From contig NW_024881566.1 of assembly GCF_019059575.1 (NCBI RefSeq), forward strand, positions 372,001-436,000: a stretch of DNA of 64,000 bases, given 5' to 3'. Shown here piece after piece: positions 48,082 through 60,314 of this stretch. Position 1 is the stretch's first letter; every line of letters begins with the position of its first letter. The DNA is from Amphibalanus amphitrite (lineage: Eukaryota > Arthropoda > Thecostraca > Balanomorpha > Balanidae). Below the pieces are notes generated by a model. The model did no database searches. It worked only from the letters and a program-made list of their open reading frames with translations, and was not told the DNA's origin. A program made the position numbers and the translations under genes.

Positions 48082-48921
48082 TTAACACGCGCAGTAGAAG
48101 GGGGCGGATTTCGCCCACCCCTCCTGTTTTTCGCCAATAACTCGCGCTGCAAACAGAATATCAATGTGAAATTTTGTTTACCTGTCAAGAATTGAATTGC
48201 GGATCTTCTCGTGCAAGAAATAAGAAAATCGGTTCACAGCTGTTATAGTAATATTGGTGTAAAGTCAAACATCATGCCGCCGCCCGGCCATTACGCGCCG
48301 CCTGAATTGTAGACTGTGCCGGGGCGGGACAGGAGCTCCGTCTTTACATCGCGCTCCTTACCGCTGATTACGATTTACGCTTGATTCGCGTCAAATTTTA
48401 TGAGAAGACTAAGAAAGGTACATGCAGTCTTATGGTCCAATAATTAAGAAAATCGGCCTGTAAAAACTTGAATAATGAGGGTGTATACACAAAATTGTGA
48501 TTTCCGCGTTTCCCGCGTCGGCCGATCTCGCTTCAGCCGGCGACATCTTACTCTTAACAGGCTTCTAACTACCACATTTATTGTTGTATTAACTAGAAAT
48601 TCACTATACATACCCACGTATGTTCTTCCGTATAGCGAAAGAAAAAGAAAATCGGCCGGTAACTTTTTCAGTTATCGGCGTGTAAACGCCAAAAAGTCGC
48701 TTATATGGCAGATTTGACCACATTTGACCTCATTTGGCATTGAAAATATTGACCTAGGGTCATGAAATTTACACACAACAGAGTTCCCCAGGGCCCCCAC
48801 CAACCCTCCAAATGTCGTCTTTCTAGCTCCAGTGGGAGCTGAGATCTTATGGGGGGGGGCATATTCGCCCCCCCATTCCATTGGGCGTAGTACTTGCAAC
48901 CCTTCCACTGCTCGTGTTTAA
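48082..48921 (+). mobile_element. TTAA-type hairpin element, CACG-terminus subtype
   Basis: TTAA then CACGCGCAGTAGAAGGG; the right end complements as TTAA then ACACGAGCAGTGGAAGGG (TTAA at 48918-48921). Left hairpin GGGG GCGGATTTCGCC CACCCC; right GGGGGG CATATTCG CCCCCC. The G/C hairpin layout and 'tttttcgccaataact' block match the family, but the terminus is CAC and not CCC. Few AGGTCA hexamers. Confidence 0.75.
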
Positions 48922-49208
48922 GCATACTTTCTTTTGAACTAGGAATTTATATCTAGCAAACATAAGAGGTTATTTATTACTACTGATGCCAAAAGCATTG
49001 TAGCGTCAATCTAATTATCAAGCTGCTCTTTTTATCCTTTCGCCCAGCTTAGGTAAGCTCCTGAGTGTTTGTTAAGGTCGCCGGCCTCCATCGAAGCCCT
49101 GATTTCCTTGACGGCCCCGAACCGCCTTGATGTTGCCTGTTTGAGTGACCCGCTTGAGGAATGGTGAATGCCCTCAAAATATTAATTAGAGAAATACCGT
49201 TAAGATCA

Positions 49209-50197
49209 TTAACCCTATTGCTGGCGGGCTCCGCCGGGACAAGAAACTGGCGGGGGGGGGGGGCCGATTCGGCCCCCCCTGAGATCTCGAGAACGAAGCA
49301 AGATAGCGACAAACGGTAACCGGCATCGGATACGCACGGTCAAGATCTACAATTTTTACTAAGGTCATTTTCAGGTCAGGTCAAAGATGACGTCACAGGG
49401 GTCGAAAGTCAAAATGGCGGCGCTAGATATGGAGAGAGTTTTTCTCGAATAACTTTCGAATTAGTCAAGATAGGAACAAACTAAGGGCATCATCGTGATC
49501 CTCTCGTCAATCCACATCGAATGATATATATGTTGACCTCGCAAGGTCAAGGTCAAAGGTTGACCTCAGGTCACGTGACCTCGAGGTCATCATGTATATC
49601 ATTCGATGCGTCTTGACGAGCTGAACACAATGAGACCATCCACGCGTCTGTATCTTGTTCCTGTACGGAGTTATTGGCCAAAAACCTTTGGTGACCTTTG
49701 ATGACGTCACATGACCTCACAGCTGCCCAACAGCAAAACAGACCTCAAGGTAGTGAAGGTTGATCGCATATGAAGTCATGTATGGTATATGGGGCCATTC
49801 CGACCCGTTTTAGTGGTAAAAACAGGGAGTTGATTTTTCCCCCATTGACTTATAATGGGGAGGTCGCGAAACTGACCTGACCTTAGGTCACCGATATCAA
49901 AATTCCGAGATATAAAAATTGCACATACTGGTACCCTAACTAAAGCCTGAAGAGAAGAAATTGATCGGTCAAAAACTCTAGCTCTGGCGTGATTGCAAAC
50001 TTTTCTGTGGTAGGGTCACCAAACCGCCTCTGGTGACCTGACCTGAGGTCAGATCAACTCAAAATTTTCAGACATGTTGCGTAGAAGCCTTTTAGGAAAA
50101 GTCAGAAAATTTGAGCTTCCTAGCTCAACGCGTTTGGGAGAAATAACCAAAAAACCTCAGGGGGGCTCCTGAGCCCCCCCGCCAGGAATAGGGTTAA
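49209..50197 (+). mobile_element. TTAA-type hairpin element rich in AGGTCA and TGACGTCA
   Basis: TTAA then CCCTATTGCTGGCGGG; right end CCCGCCAGGAATAGGG then TTAA. Left hairpin GGGG CCGATTCGG CCCC, right GGGGGG CTCCTGAG CCCCCC (loops differ). Half-sites crowd at 49370-49385, 49531-49590, 49688-49705, 49875-49895 and 50030-50050. TGACGTCA occurs at 49388-49395 and 49702-49709. The CATCGAATGATATAT / ATATCATTCGATGCG pair at 49516 and 49595 is an inverted repeat. No transposase. Confidence 0.88.
49531..49590. promoter_or_regulatory. AGGTCA half-site cluster
   Basis: About eight AGGTCA/TGACCT hexamers in 60 bp, including GTGACCTCGAGGTCA (inverted pair) and tandem AGGTCAAGGTCA. It is framed by inverted copies of ATATCATTCGATG. 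Activity is unknown. Confidence 0.45.
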
Positions 50198-51005
50198 ACC
50201 TAGAGAAATATATCGTGCTTTAACGGTGATGTGCTCTGCATATTTCAAGCTTCAAATATTTCCTCAATAGCCTTCGGATAGACGAGGTGAAAATAAAGAC
50301 ACCTAATTGTCCAATGACATGGCAAACGCACGTTCCTGAACGCTTATTGCGGAAACGTATGTATTCCTTCAACTGATCAACGGAACATCAGCGCCGGAAT
50401 GCAAATATGTGCTGAGGCGCCTCTCTCGGACGAGTTGCCTGAATTCCATATCTTCCATCAATGATTTTATAGAAAAATAGCACCTCAGCGATCGCTACTA
50501 GCGTGTAAGAGCGCCAGGAATTTCTGATCGCAATCGGCCTCATTGCCGCCATCAGTAGGGGCACGCTCCCGGCCTTCAGCGTCCTTCTGGGTAGCGGGAG
50601 CAGGTCCCGCAGCCCTATCTGGTCCGATTGTGGCCCGCTTTGGGTGTAGGTGCGAAACCGCAGCGCACGAGCATCTGCCAGGGCCCGTGCATTTCGGCTT
50701 CCCCCTGCGATTGGTGATAACTGCTGCGGTTGAAAACATGGCTAAAAGGAGTGTCCACGAGCACATGAAAACAAGATCGATTTGTTGACCGACGGAGGTG
50801 ATTTGATAGCAATGAGTGAAGGGATCGATGTTTTTTTTTGCAGAATAAGCTGAAATCCATGAACAAAATAACTTCTAGCATTTATAACGGCTGACGTGCT
50901 TAGGAAAAGGAAATATCCCAGTCTTCATGATTGCGTGTTGACTAGCATAATTGATAAGCAAGTAGTGAGCGACCCTCCAGATGGTAGTCTGCTTCTCGAT
51001 ACTCT
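50198..51005. other. Unassigned DNA with one GC-richer open frame
   Basis: A 93-codon minus-strand frame at 50485-50766 lies in a GC-richer patch and could be an exon (a CTTTTAG acceptor-like site precedes its internal ATG), but no domain is recognised and other frames are equally open. Confidence 0.35.
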
Positions 51006-51957
51006 TTAACCTTAGAACGCCTAGGGGGGGGGGGTTGTATCAACCCCCCCCCCTGAGGTTTTTTCGAAGTGCTCGCTAAACGGCTTGTCGTAGCGAGCTG
51101 AAATTTTCAATACCCTCTGGGGCAACCTTTGCGCATCTTTTGCCGAAAAAAAATTGATCGGGTCATGTCAGGTCACGGAGTTATGACGTCATAAGAGGTA
51201 CAGCCTCCGGCCGGATTTTCACAAACTGAGTGCCAACGCCCGAGGTTTCCTGCCGGTGGTACGGACATCGGTTGATGGATCGTGATGAAACTTCCCATGC
51301 ATGTTGGGGCAAGTATTGGCTATCATATGGTATAAGAAATTTGACCGGGTCGGGTCAGGTCACGGAGCTATGACGTCACAAGAGGAACAGCGTCCGGTAC
51401 TATTTTTGAAAAGCGCCCGAACCACTATTTTGCTAATTCTTGTCACCTCAATGGGAATATGCAGCAATATTAGCTTCTATAGGGAGCAGATGGACCTCCC
51501 AAATCCAAAAATACAACCAGATTTCAAAAATTTAAATTTTGATTTTTCGAATTTCTGCCGCCGACTGTGACCTTGCCGACTTCCGGCGCTCCCAACGCGC
51601 CATTTTTAGAGCTAGGGAAACGAAATACATACCAAACGATAGAGAATTGATCAAGGAACACGATATTGAAGGTTTCAAGTCGATATCTCCCGCCGTTTTG
51701 CCGCAATCGCCGCCGAAAGTTGAAAAAAGTCTATTTTTCCGAAAATTTGACCTTTGACCGGTCAAAAGTAGGTCAAATGTTGACCTAGGACCAAAAAATA
51801 TACCACCAATCGCGAGATCTCGTTGAGAGCAATCCGTTGGTTTTTTCCGCTAAGCTCTACGACCTTCCGTTTCGAAACGCCAGGGGGGGGGGTCGTAACA
51901 ACCCCCCCCCCCTGGTCGTTCGTGTTATGAGAAATGGCCTGGTCGTGCGAGGGTTAA
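51006..51957 (+). mobile_element. TTAA-type hairpin element, TTGTATCAA loop
   Basis: TTAA then CCTTAGAACGCCTAGGGG; right end CTGGTCGTGCGAGG with TTAA at 51954-51957. Hairpins GGGGG TTGTATCAA CCCCC on the left and GGGG TCGTAACAA CCCC on the right correspond as inverted loops with two changes. An internal direct repeat ('tcaggtcacggag(t/c)tatgacgtca') gives TGACGTCA at 51184-51191 and 51371-51378. No transposase. Confidence 0.85.
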
Positions 51958-54837
51958 AATGCTATGGTGGCGACATTTCTCTTAAAAACGGCGCTTCAAA
52001 TGGCATGCTTGTCGGGAAGGGGAAAGGTGTTTAGCGGTAAATATAACATCATAATCAGTTTTATATGCTTCAACTTCTCCAATTCCCACCAAAAACTATC
52101 CTGTTTTGTTATTATCCCTGATATTGAGGAAGTTATGAACTGGGCCACAATTAGCAAGGGCGATGAAAACTTCCGGGCGAATTAAAACATGCCTACGGTT
52201 TCAGCACAGCCTCTAGGGATTTATGGCTGAGAACAATTTTTTTTGCGGAAATAAGCAAACATTTTTTTAATCCCAACTCATACAGAAAAGCAATGAAGTT
52301 GTCTATGTACTCGTATATTTAAGAAGGTCATCATCTGTCGGCTGTCGACTGTCAGTCGCCGCCTGCTGCTATCGGCAGCTGCCGGCCCTTTATAAGATCG
52401 GGTCTATCTATAAACTATGGCGGGATGCTCACTGTATGGTGGGAGACCACACAAAAGCCTGCATTAGTTAGCCGTACTATTTCAATAGGTGATATTTTTA
52501 CATACATTAAACGCTCTTCTGATCAATATAGTTCAGAAAATGTCCCATTTTGTCAATCAAATTACACTAGCCAGCACATTAGGTCTCATCAGAAACGCAT
52601 AACGAAAAAGGAAAAAAGAAGCATTACATTATTTTGGTATCCTCAAGAGCTTCCAATGTTTTTTTTTGCAGGTCAATGTGAAAAAATGCGCTCACAACAA
52701 AAGGTTGCGTGATAAACAAGCATAATTATCCTTGAAATGTTATGCAACACAACGTCATGGCTCGGTGATAAAACCCGCAACATGTCAGCCTTGTTTGTAA
52801 GCTTACCTGGTGGCAAATTTATCGTTTGCCTGATTCTTTCTTTGATAACCGCTTTATCAGTTGTGCGGTTTATTCTCTCCTGCATTTTGCATCTGCTGCC
52901 CTTTCTTCTTTCTGATGGTTGTTCCCACGCCTGTGTGGAGCCGCCGTTGTGAGGAGCAATGAGGTAAAATACCCCAGTAAACAAACATTTCACTGTCAGA
53001 GTCCTAACGAGGCGGAAGGGAGATAGGAGCGTGTTGGCGGCAACGGCCAAAGGCGCCGCGATCACAGGAAGGTGGCTGACACAGGACCCCGGGCCGTCCC
53101 CGACCCCCGGGGTACTTACAGTTCTACCGGTCCGCCTTCGGCCTGAATCCCTCACGGCCTCACGACCCATGATGGTCGTCCCTCGGTGCCAGTCTCCGAC
53201 CTGAGTCCCTGAGTGCCGTCCCTCACAGCCCAGAGTGGCCGTCCCTCAGGGCCGCGAGGGATTCAGTCAGGTCGGGGAAACACCTCCACGGGAAGGTCGC
53301 TAGGACCGTCATCGATGGGAAGGCGGCCCGCGGAAAACGGCCAGCAAAAGTGCTGCCATTTAATGTAAATATACATAGCTGTGATTCAACAGGTAAAGTA
53401 AACAAAGCATGCATGCATGCTATCATGCTCCAACGGCGTTGCTATGCAGGACATCAAAGTGCCTCAGATTGGTTGTATTCCGCACTGGTGCGCATACTGC
53501 CACCGCAGTTCGACTTCTACTTATCGACGAATGAGAGAATCAAGCACTGCCTTGGTACTGTTATTCCAACAATACAAGCTCCATCTCAGCCGAGGAAGCA
53601 TGCATGACGACACGGCATCGAAAATATTCACGGGACGTCGGTGTATCGATAGCCATGCATCGCCGTTTGCATTGGTATTGACTTGGTATTATATAAGCTT
53701 GTACTTAATGGCCCGATGGGGTGATTCAGTTCGGTCATCTGTGCAGCCATATCCTTACATGCAGAAAAGACCAATATGACTACTTATGGACCATGCAGCT
53801 CACATCGAATCCTTGGCGAGACATGCTCCGGCCCGGCAAAGCTGTTGTTTTCCCAGTACAATGCGATTACGTCAGGCATACAGCTAAAAGTTTGCCAGCA
53901 ACACGGACGGTATAGGATGAACAACTAAAGAAGCCGACCGACTTCTTAGCATCTCCAATACACGAGTTGGTGATCAGACGGAGTTAGCATGCTGCTGGAA
54001 AGTCGCGGTCGTTTCTGCAGGGCTGCAGCCGTCTGTCTACCCGTGGTGGATATAGGTACCAATAGAAATGATATAATTAGATATCTATGGGTATGCCTAC
54101 AAGAGAAGATCATACCGCGTGGTAATCCAGTCGCCGAGGGCCCAGAGATCCGCGCGGGACTCTGACTGGCCGGTTGTTGGTGCCACCACCCCTCCCTTCT
54201 GCCCGGTACACTGTGCTCCCTTCTTCCCGAGAACCGCCGCTGTGGGAACGGCATGAGACGGTGGTGCCCGCGGTCCCACAATCGCTGCCATTGTCAGGGT
54301 GCGTCAACAGACGCCTCGCCTTGGCGACATATCGACCAGGCCGTAATCTTTCAACCCGAGAAGATAAGGAGGAGGAAGTAAATGCCGACTACGTGGTATT
54401 ATGTAAGCTGAAGTTTGTCGTACACAACGATTTTTAGGGCGTCACACTTTGTTTCGATTCGGGGAAATGGCCAGTGATAGAGCACCTAAGCGTTCAGAAA
54501 CAACAAAATTTTAGGTGTATTTCAAGTTCTCCAAAGACCTCCTTTCAACGACAACCCGATTCTTTTCAGATCGCTTCTGAATGACTATTTCATGTTCACT
54601 GAGCATTACGTTTTTATTGACATAATCCATTTGACTTTTGCGATCAAAATCAAGCGTTACATTCAGTGAATCACATTATGAAAAGCGGGCCGGAACAGCG
54701 AATGGTCGTAAAACGATTTGAGCAGGATTGCAACTTTATTGGGGAAAAAGTGGCATTCGGTGCTATAACTATATGCGTTGATGAATACCTGAAGTTTATG
54801 TGTATTATTTGGTCTACGTGTATGTAAATAAATAAAT
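51958..54837. other. Unassigned non-coding DNA
   Basis: Mostly AT-rich, with a GC-rich patch at 53000-53340 holding an inverted pair (GAATCCCTCACGGCC and GGCCGCGAGGGATTC). Frames up to 165 codons lack recognisable domains. Confidence 0.4.
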
Positions 54838-55148
<311 letters not shown>

Positions 55149-55254
55149 GGATTTGGTGGTAGGGTAAGGTTTCCATCATCTCAGTTGACCACTGCGCACC
55201 CAATCTCAGACCCTCAAACCAGCACATCACATCACAGGCTAGCAGCCAGCACAG

Positions 55255-55470
55255 GTAAATCACAGTGGCACTTGAGTTACCGGCAGCTATTGCACACTCA
55301 TTGACGGTAAATCACAGCAGAGTTAACAGCTGAAGAACAGCCGGAGTTACCAGCAGCTATCACACACTCATAGACGGTAAATCACAGCAGAATTAACAGC
55401 TGGAGTTACCAGCAACTATTGCATACTGATAGACGGTAAATCACAGCGGGCGGAGTTACTGGCAGCTATC
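55255..55470. repeat. GTAAATCACAG tandem repeat, four units of 52-70 bp
   Basis: Units start at 55255, 55307, 55377 and 55436 with GTAAATCACAG(C/T). They contain GAGTTACC(A/G)GCAGCTAT and end in CACTCAT(A/T)GACG. Length changes come from gain or loss of an AGTTAACAGCTG block. Confidence 0.88.
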
Positions 55471-56299
55471 CCAAAGATCGGTCGAATCTCCGCAGCGCCA
55501 GCTCCGTCAATCGGCGGGGATGAATGACCGCTCCGGGCCCGCCGACATTTGCATGCCAAGAAGGTCGGCAATTGTAACCTGCTGACATTTGAATTTCAAG
55601 CCGTTTGATCTTACCACCACCGTAACGGGCGGCGCGCGCTGCATGCGACGCTGAATGGCACTCCCTGACCATTCATTGATGCCGATGTAGGCCATAATAA
55701 ACATCCAACAAACACTTGGGTGGCCGGCTGAATAGATTGACCGATGAGGCGGCCTTGTGTCGGCCGCCGGCTGGCTCTGGCCGCCGCGGCCGACCGGAGC
55801 TCTTTGATTGGACGATAGAATCACTCGGTGACGTCATTTGGGCCCTATCGGAGCTGCTGCGCTGTCAGCGGGCGGCACGCGCGCTGTCACCGTCTGACCG
55901 ATACGGATCGGCCCACCGGGAGTGGATCGCACCCCTGAGATCAGTCGATACACACCCACAGGCAGAGGGAAACCATTTGGCCAGAATCGTGCAGTGGCAT
56001 GGAGCCAATAACTTTATCAGAACGGCGGCGGAGGTCGCGAGAAAAGGCAATGTGATGATGGTGGGTGCATGTGTGCGGCGCGTGTTATGACAGCTTCTGA
56101 CGTCCCGGAGATGAAGTGAACGAAATGTTGAGTCTTCCGTTCCATTTCCATTAAAACAAGCTGTTGCATAATCAAACTAACAACTTTAACGGAACACGTC
56201 GTTCACCTTAGGCGTAGCGTCATGTGCGCCATTTTCTGCAATGTGGCATCCGTCTGACAGCCCTACCAGACTTGCAGTCTGACCTTTCTAACCCTCTGA
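55471..56299. other. GC-rich upstream flank of the serpin exon
   Basis: CpG-rich to about 56060, with a TGACGTCA site near 55829. It may contain promoter or 5' untranslated sequence of the serpin gene, but no TSS or donor is clear. Confidence 0.35.
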
Positions 56300-56479
56300 C
56301 CGCAGAGTGACCATGCTGGCCGGTCTGAGCATGCGGCGCTGGGGCGCGATTCGTCTGACACTGCTGACCCGTCTGACCCTTCTGATCCGTCTGACCCTAC
56401 TGACCCTACTGACCTGTCTAACCCGTCTGTCCGCAGAGTGACCATGCTGGCCGGTCTGAGCATGCGGCGCTGGGGCGCG
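56300..56479 (+). repeat. Duplicated acceptor-plus-start segment with CTGACC array between
   Basis: A 49-bp segment (CCGCAG, AGTGACC, ATG and 33 more coding bases) is present at 56300-56348 and again, offset by 131 bp, at 56431-56479. Between them lies a degenerate (GTCTGACCC)n array. The second copy begins the open serpin frame. The upstream ATG (56313) opens only a 42-codon frame that starts with the same 12 residues and stops at TGA 56439-56441, just before the true ATG. CTGAC resembles branch-point consensus, so the array doubles as a polypyrimidine/branch region. Confidence 0.88.
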
Positions 56480-57171
56480 GCCCTGCTGCTGGTGAGCTGT
56501 GCGGCCAGCTCGGACCTGCTCCAGCGCCTGTCGCGCGCCCACTTCGACTTCACGCTGGGCATGTACACGACGCTGGTCAACGTCACCGACGACCGGCAGC
56601 AGAACCTGCTCGTCTCGCCCTACTCTGTCTTCTCGCTGCTCTCGATGCTGTTCCTGGGCGCCGGCTCTGAGTCGCTGTCGTCTGCCCAACTGCGCGCCGT
56701 CCTGCGCTTCCACAACATCAGCTACGCCAGCGTGCAGAAGGCCTTCAAGGAGGTGACTCAGGTACTGGACCAGCCCTACTACTGGCGCCACTTCCGCGAG
56801 CGCTCGCTGCTGCAGCTCTCCAGCCAGGTGGCGCCTGACAGTATCTACGTGCGCGCGCTGGCCGAATACTACGGCTGCATGAACCAGACGTACCCGGCGC
56901 CGGCAGACGATGCCGCAGAGTTCTTCGGCTGCGCGGTCAACAACCAGAGCGAGCTGGCTGAACCGGCGGCCTTCGAGCGGCTGGCGGCCTGGCTGCGCGC
57001 CGGCAGCAGCGGCGACCAGTCCGAACTGGAGGGAGCCGTGCGCAGCGCGCTGGCCGACCGGCCCGTGCTGCTGCTGCTCTCCAGGGTGCGCTTCCACGGC
57101 CGGTGGCTGCATCCGTTCGATCCGGCGCGCACCTTCAGCAAAGGCCTGTTCTTCTCCGAGCCAACGCAAAG
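56444..57171 (+). CDS. Serpin (serine protease inhibitor family), 5' coding exon only
   Basis: This exon encodes about 243 residues of a secreted serpin-fold protein. The ATG at 56444 follows a pyrimidine-rich acceptor (CTGTCCGCAG, exon from 56437). Residues 1-23 form a signal peptide with a hydrophobic core (ALLLVSCAAS). NLLVSPYSVFSLLSMLFLGAG at about 54-74 is the serpin helix-B motif with the conserved S-P pair. VRFHGRWLHPFDPARTFSKG near 220-238 matches the 'yFkG.W..pFd...T' motif. Four N-glycosylation sequons (NVT, NIS, NQT, NQS) support secretion. The coding frame runs into TGA at 57173, so I place the donor at AAAG|GTGAGG (57172), phase 2. The reactive-centre loop and C-terminal half are absent and no later exon is recognised in the window, so inhibitory activity cannot be judged. 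Family typical length is 370-420 residues. Confidence 0.82.
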
Positions 57172-58760
<1,589 letters not shown>

Positions 58761-59863
58761 GACCGGGAGGAGACAGCTGGCCGGGGATGGGTAGCGGACG
58801 ACTGACCGGACCGGGACGACTCCTTGTTTGGACGGCCCGGGACGGCCGCGCGGGCGGCCCGGGGGCGGCTCTGATGTCACCTGGCTCTGACACGACCATC
58901 ACTCGACGGCGCCGCTCCTGGCTATCGGCGACAAAAGCTGCCGACCGGGGGTGGCCGCCCACCCTGGCCGCTGGCCGCCGCTCCATGATTGGTGACCAGT
59001 CGGCCGGCGGTCAGCGCCCCCCCCCCGCCCCGCTGATCTCCGGGGGGGGGGGCGTCAGACGACACCGACCTTGTCTGTGAGGACGACAAACGGCCGGCGG
59101 TGAGCGGATGTGCCACGGAACGATAGCGCATTAAATTAAAAGCTTCTCCAGTAGCGTACTCTAAGACGTAGGTGATTTCTTGGGCCGTGTTAGCCTAGGA
59201 TCATGTAAAATTAGGTGCGGTAGGCTAAAAAAGGCACAGTTCCGTAACCAGCGGTCCACAGGTGGCGATAACGCCGAGCCAGTGGGCGAGTCGGCTCCTT
59301 TTGATGTCTGAATGGGGAAGGAAGGGAGACGGGAGAAAATACAGGCTCATGGGATGGAAAAACCCAAACAGGTATGATGATGTCAACACGTCATCGGTTC
59401 TTGGAGATGGAAGCATCGCACTCTTTTATTCTTTTTTTTTTCAGTTGGATCAGCCATTTGGGCCCAATATAAGAGGCCTTTCCATAGCAGCGTGAGAGCA
59501 CCGTCGCATATAATGATGAAACAAGTAATGGTTTAATCCCATGGAAGGTGATACGTTGAGGACAAAGCGTAATTTATGGTCAAACCGACTACCGATTTCT
59601 TAACGCTAAAAAAAACTTCGAAACTGATAAGTTCCAATAAGAGCTGGCATGTTACGCTTTGCAATGTTCTTGGAGGTAAACTAGAAATTAACGAGTGTTT
59701 TTGTTTTTACTAACATCAATTCAATGTAAAGAAGAGTAAGTACAGTGATTAGTGCTTTACTTAACATTATTTGGTAATCACATACAGACACCGCGACTAA
59801 CAATTCGTTTAGGGAAGGATCTGAATCTAACAATCTCGCTGCTTAGAGTTCGCTTCAGCTTAC
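58761..59863. other. Unassigned DNA, CpG-rich to about 59120
   Basis: 58790-59110 is CpG-rich. A TTCTTTTTTTTTTCAG acceptor-like site ends at 59444, but the sequence after it shows no recognised domain. Probably intronic or intergenic. Confidence 0.4.
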
Positions 59864-59950
59864 CTGGTAGCTGTGAGTCCGGTAACCCTTGATGTCGTAG
59901 TGAGGAAGCTGTCTTAGATCAATTTTACACTTGGCGAACAAGAAAGACAT
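59864..59950 (-). CDS. Possible first coding exon of an unrecognised gene (29 codons)
   Basis: On the minus strand an ATG at 59950 opens 29 codons and ends exactly at CTACCAG|GTAAGC, a strong splice donor in phase 0 (donor at 59863). An in-frame TGA lies 18 codons upstream of the ATG, so the frame start is bounded. The peptide begins MSFLFAKCKIDLRQ and includes LPHYDIKGYRTHSYQ, with balanced composition unlike the surrounding repeat-driven frames. I do not recognise the family. An alternative acceptor (TCTTTCTTGTTCGCCAAG) would make it an internal exon of 16 codons or so. No later exon was identified on this strand. Confidence 0.35.
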
Positions 59951-60306
59951 AAGCGCGGGCCGCAGCGTGTAAACACACAGCGCAGATAGGTAGAGCTCCG
60001 GTCACCGGGGATGCTGGCTTCGCGTCATGTAATAAGGACTAGGACGACGGTGCCGCGGGAACATCCTTTACGAGACTTTAGCGTGGCTCGGTTCTCAGAC
60101 GCGAGCCAGTTGTGTTGGTTCGTTCTTGACAGTGGTCAGAAGGAGCTTTTCGCAAGAAAACTAAATTACCTAAAACCAAGGGGCGCGGTGCGTAGGATAT
60201 AGACTTATAGAACATGGAAAAACAGGTTGGTAGCCTGTTGATATCAGGGTTGCCATATGCAGCAATAGCGATATAATATTGAATAGAATAATGAACACTA
60301 TACCGC
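59951..60306. other. Unassigned DNA, possible 5' flank of the minus-strand exon
   Basis: Contains a CAGGGTTGCCA motif (about 60245) resembling a hAT terminus, but no partner end. Nothing else recognised. Confidence 0.35.
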
Positions 60307-60314
60307 GTATACAT

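Noticed and set aside
50485..50766. A 93-codon minus-strand frame in a GC-richer patch
   Set aside because: Plausible composition, but no family match and competing frames are open, so it is mentioned only in the region note.
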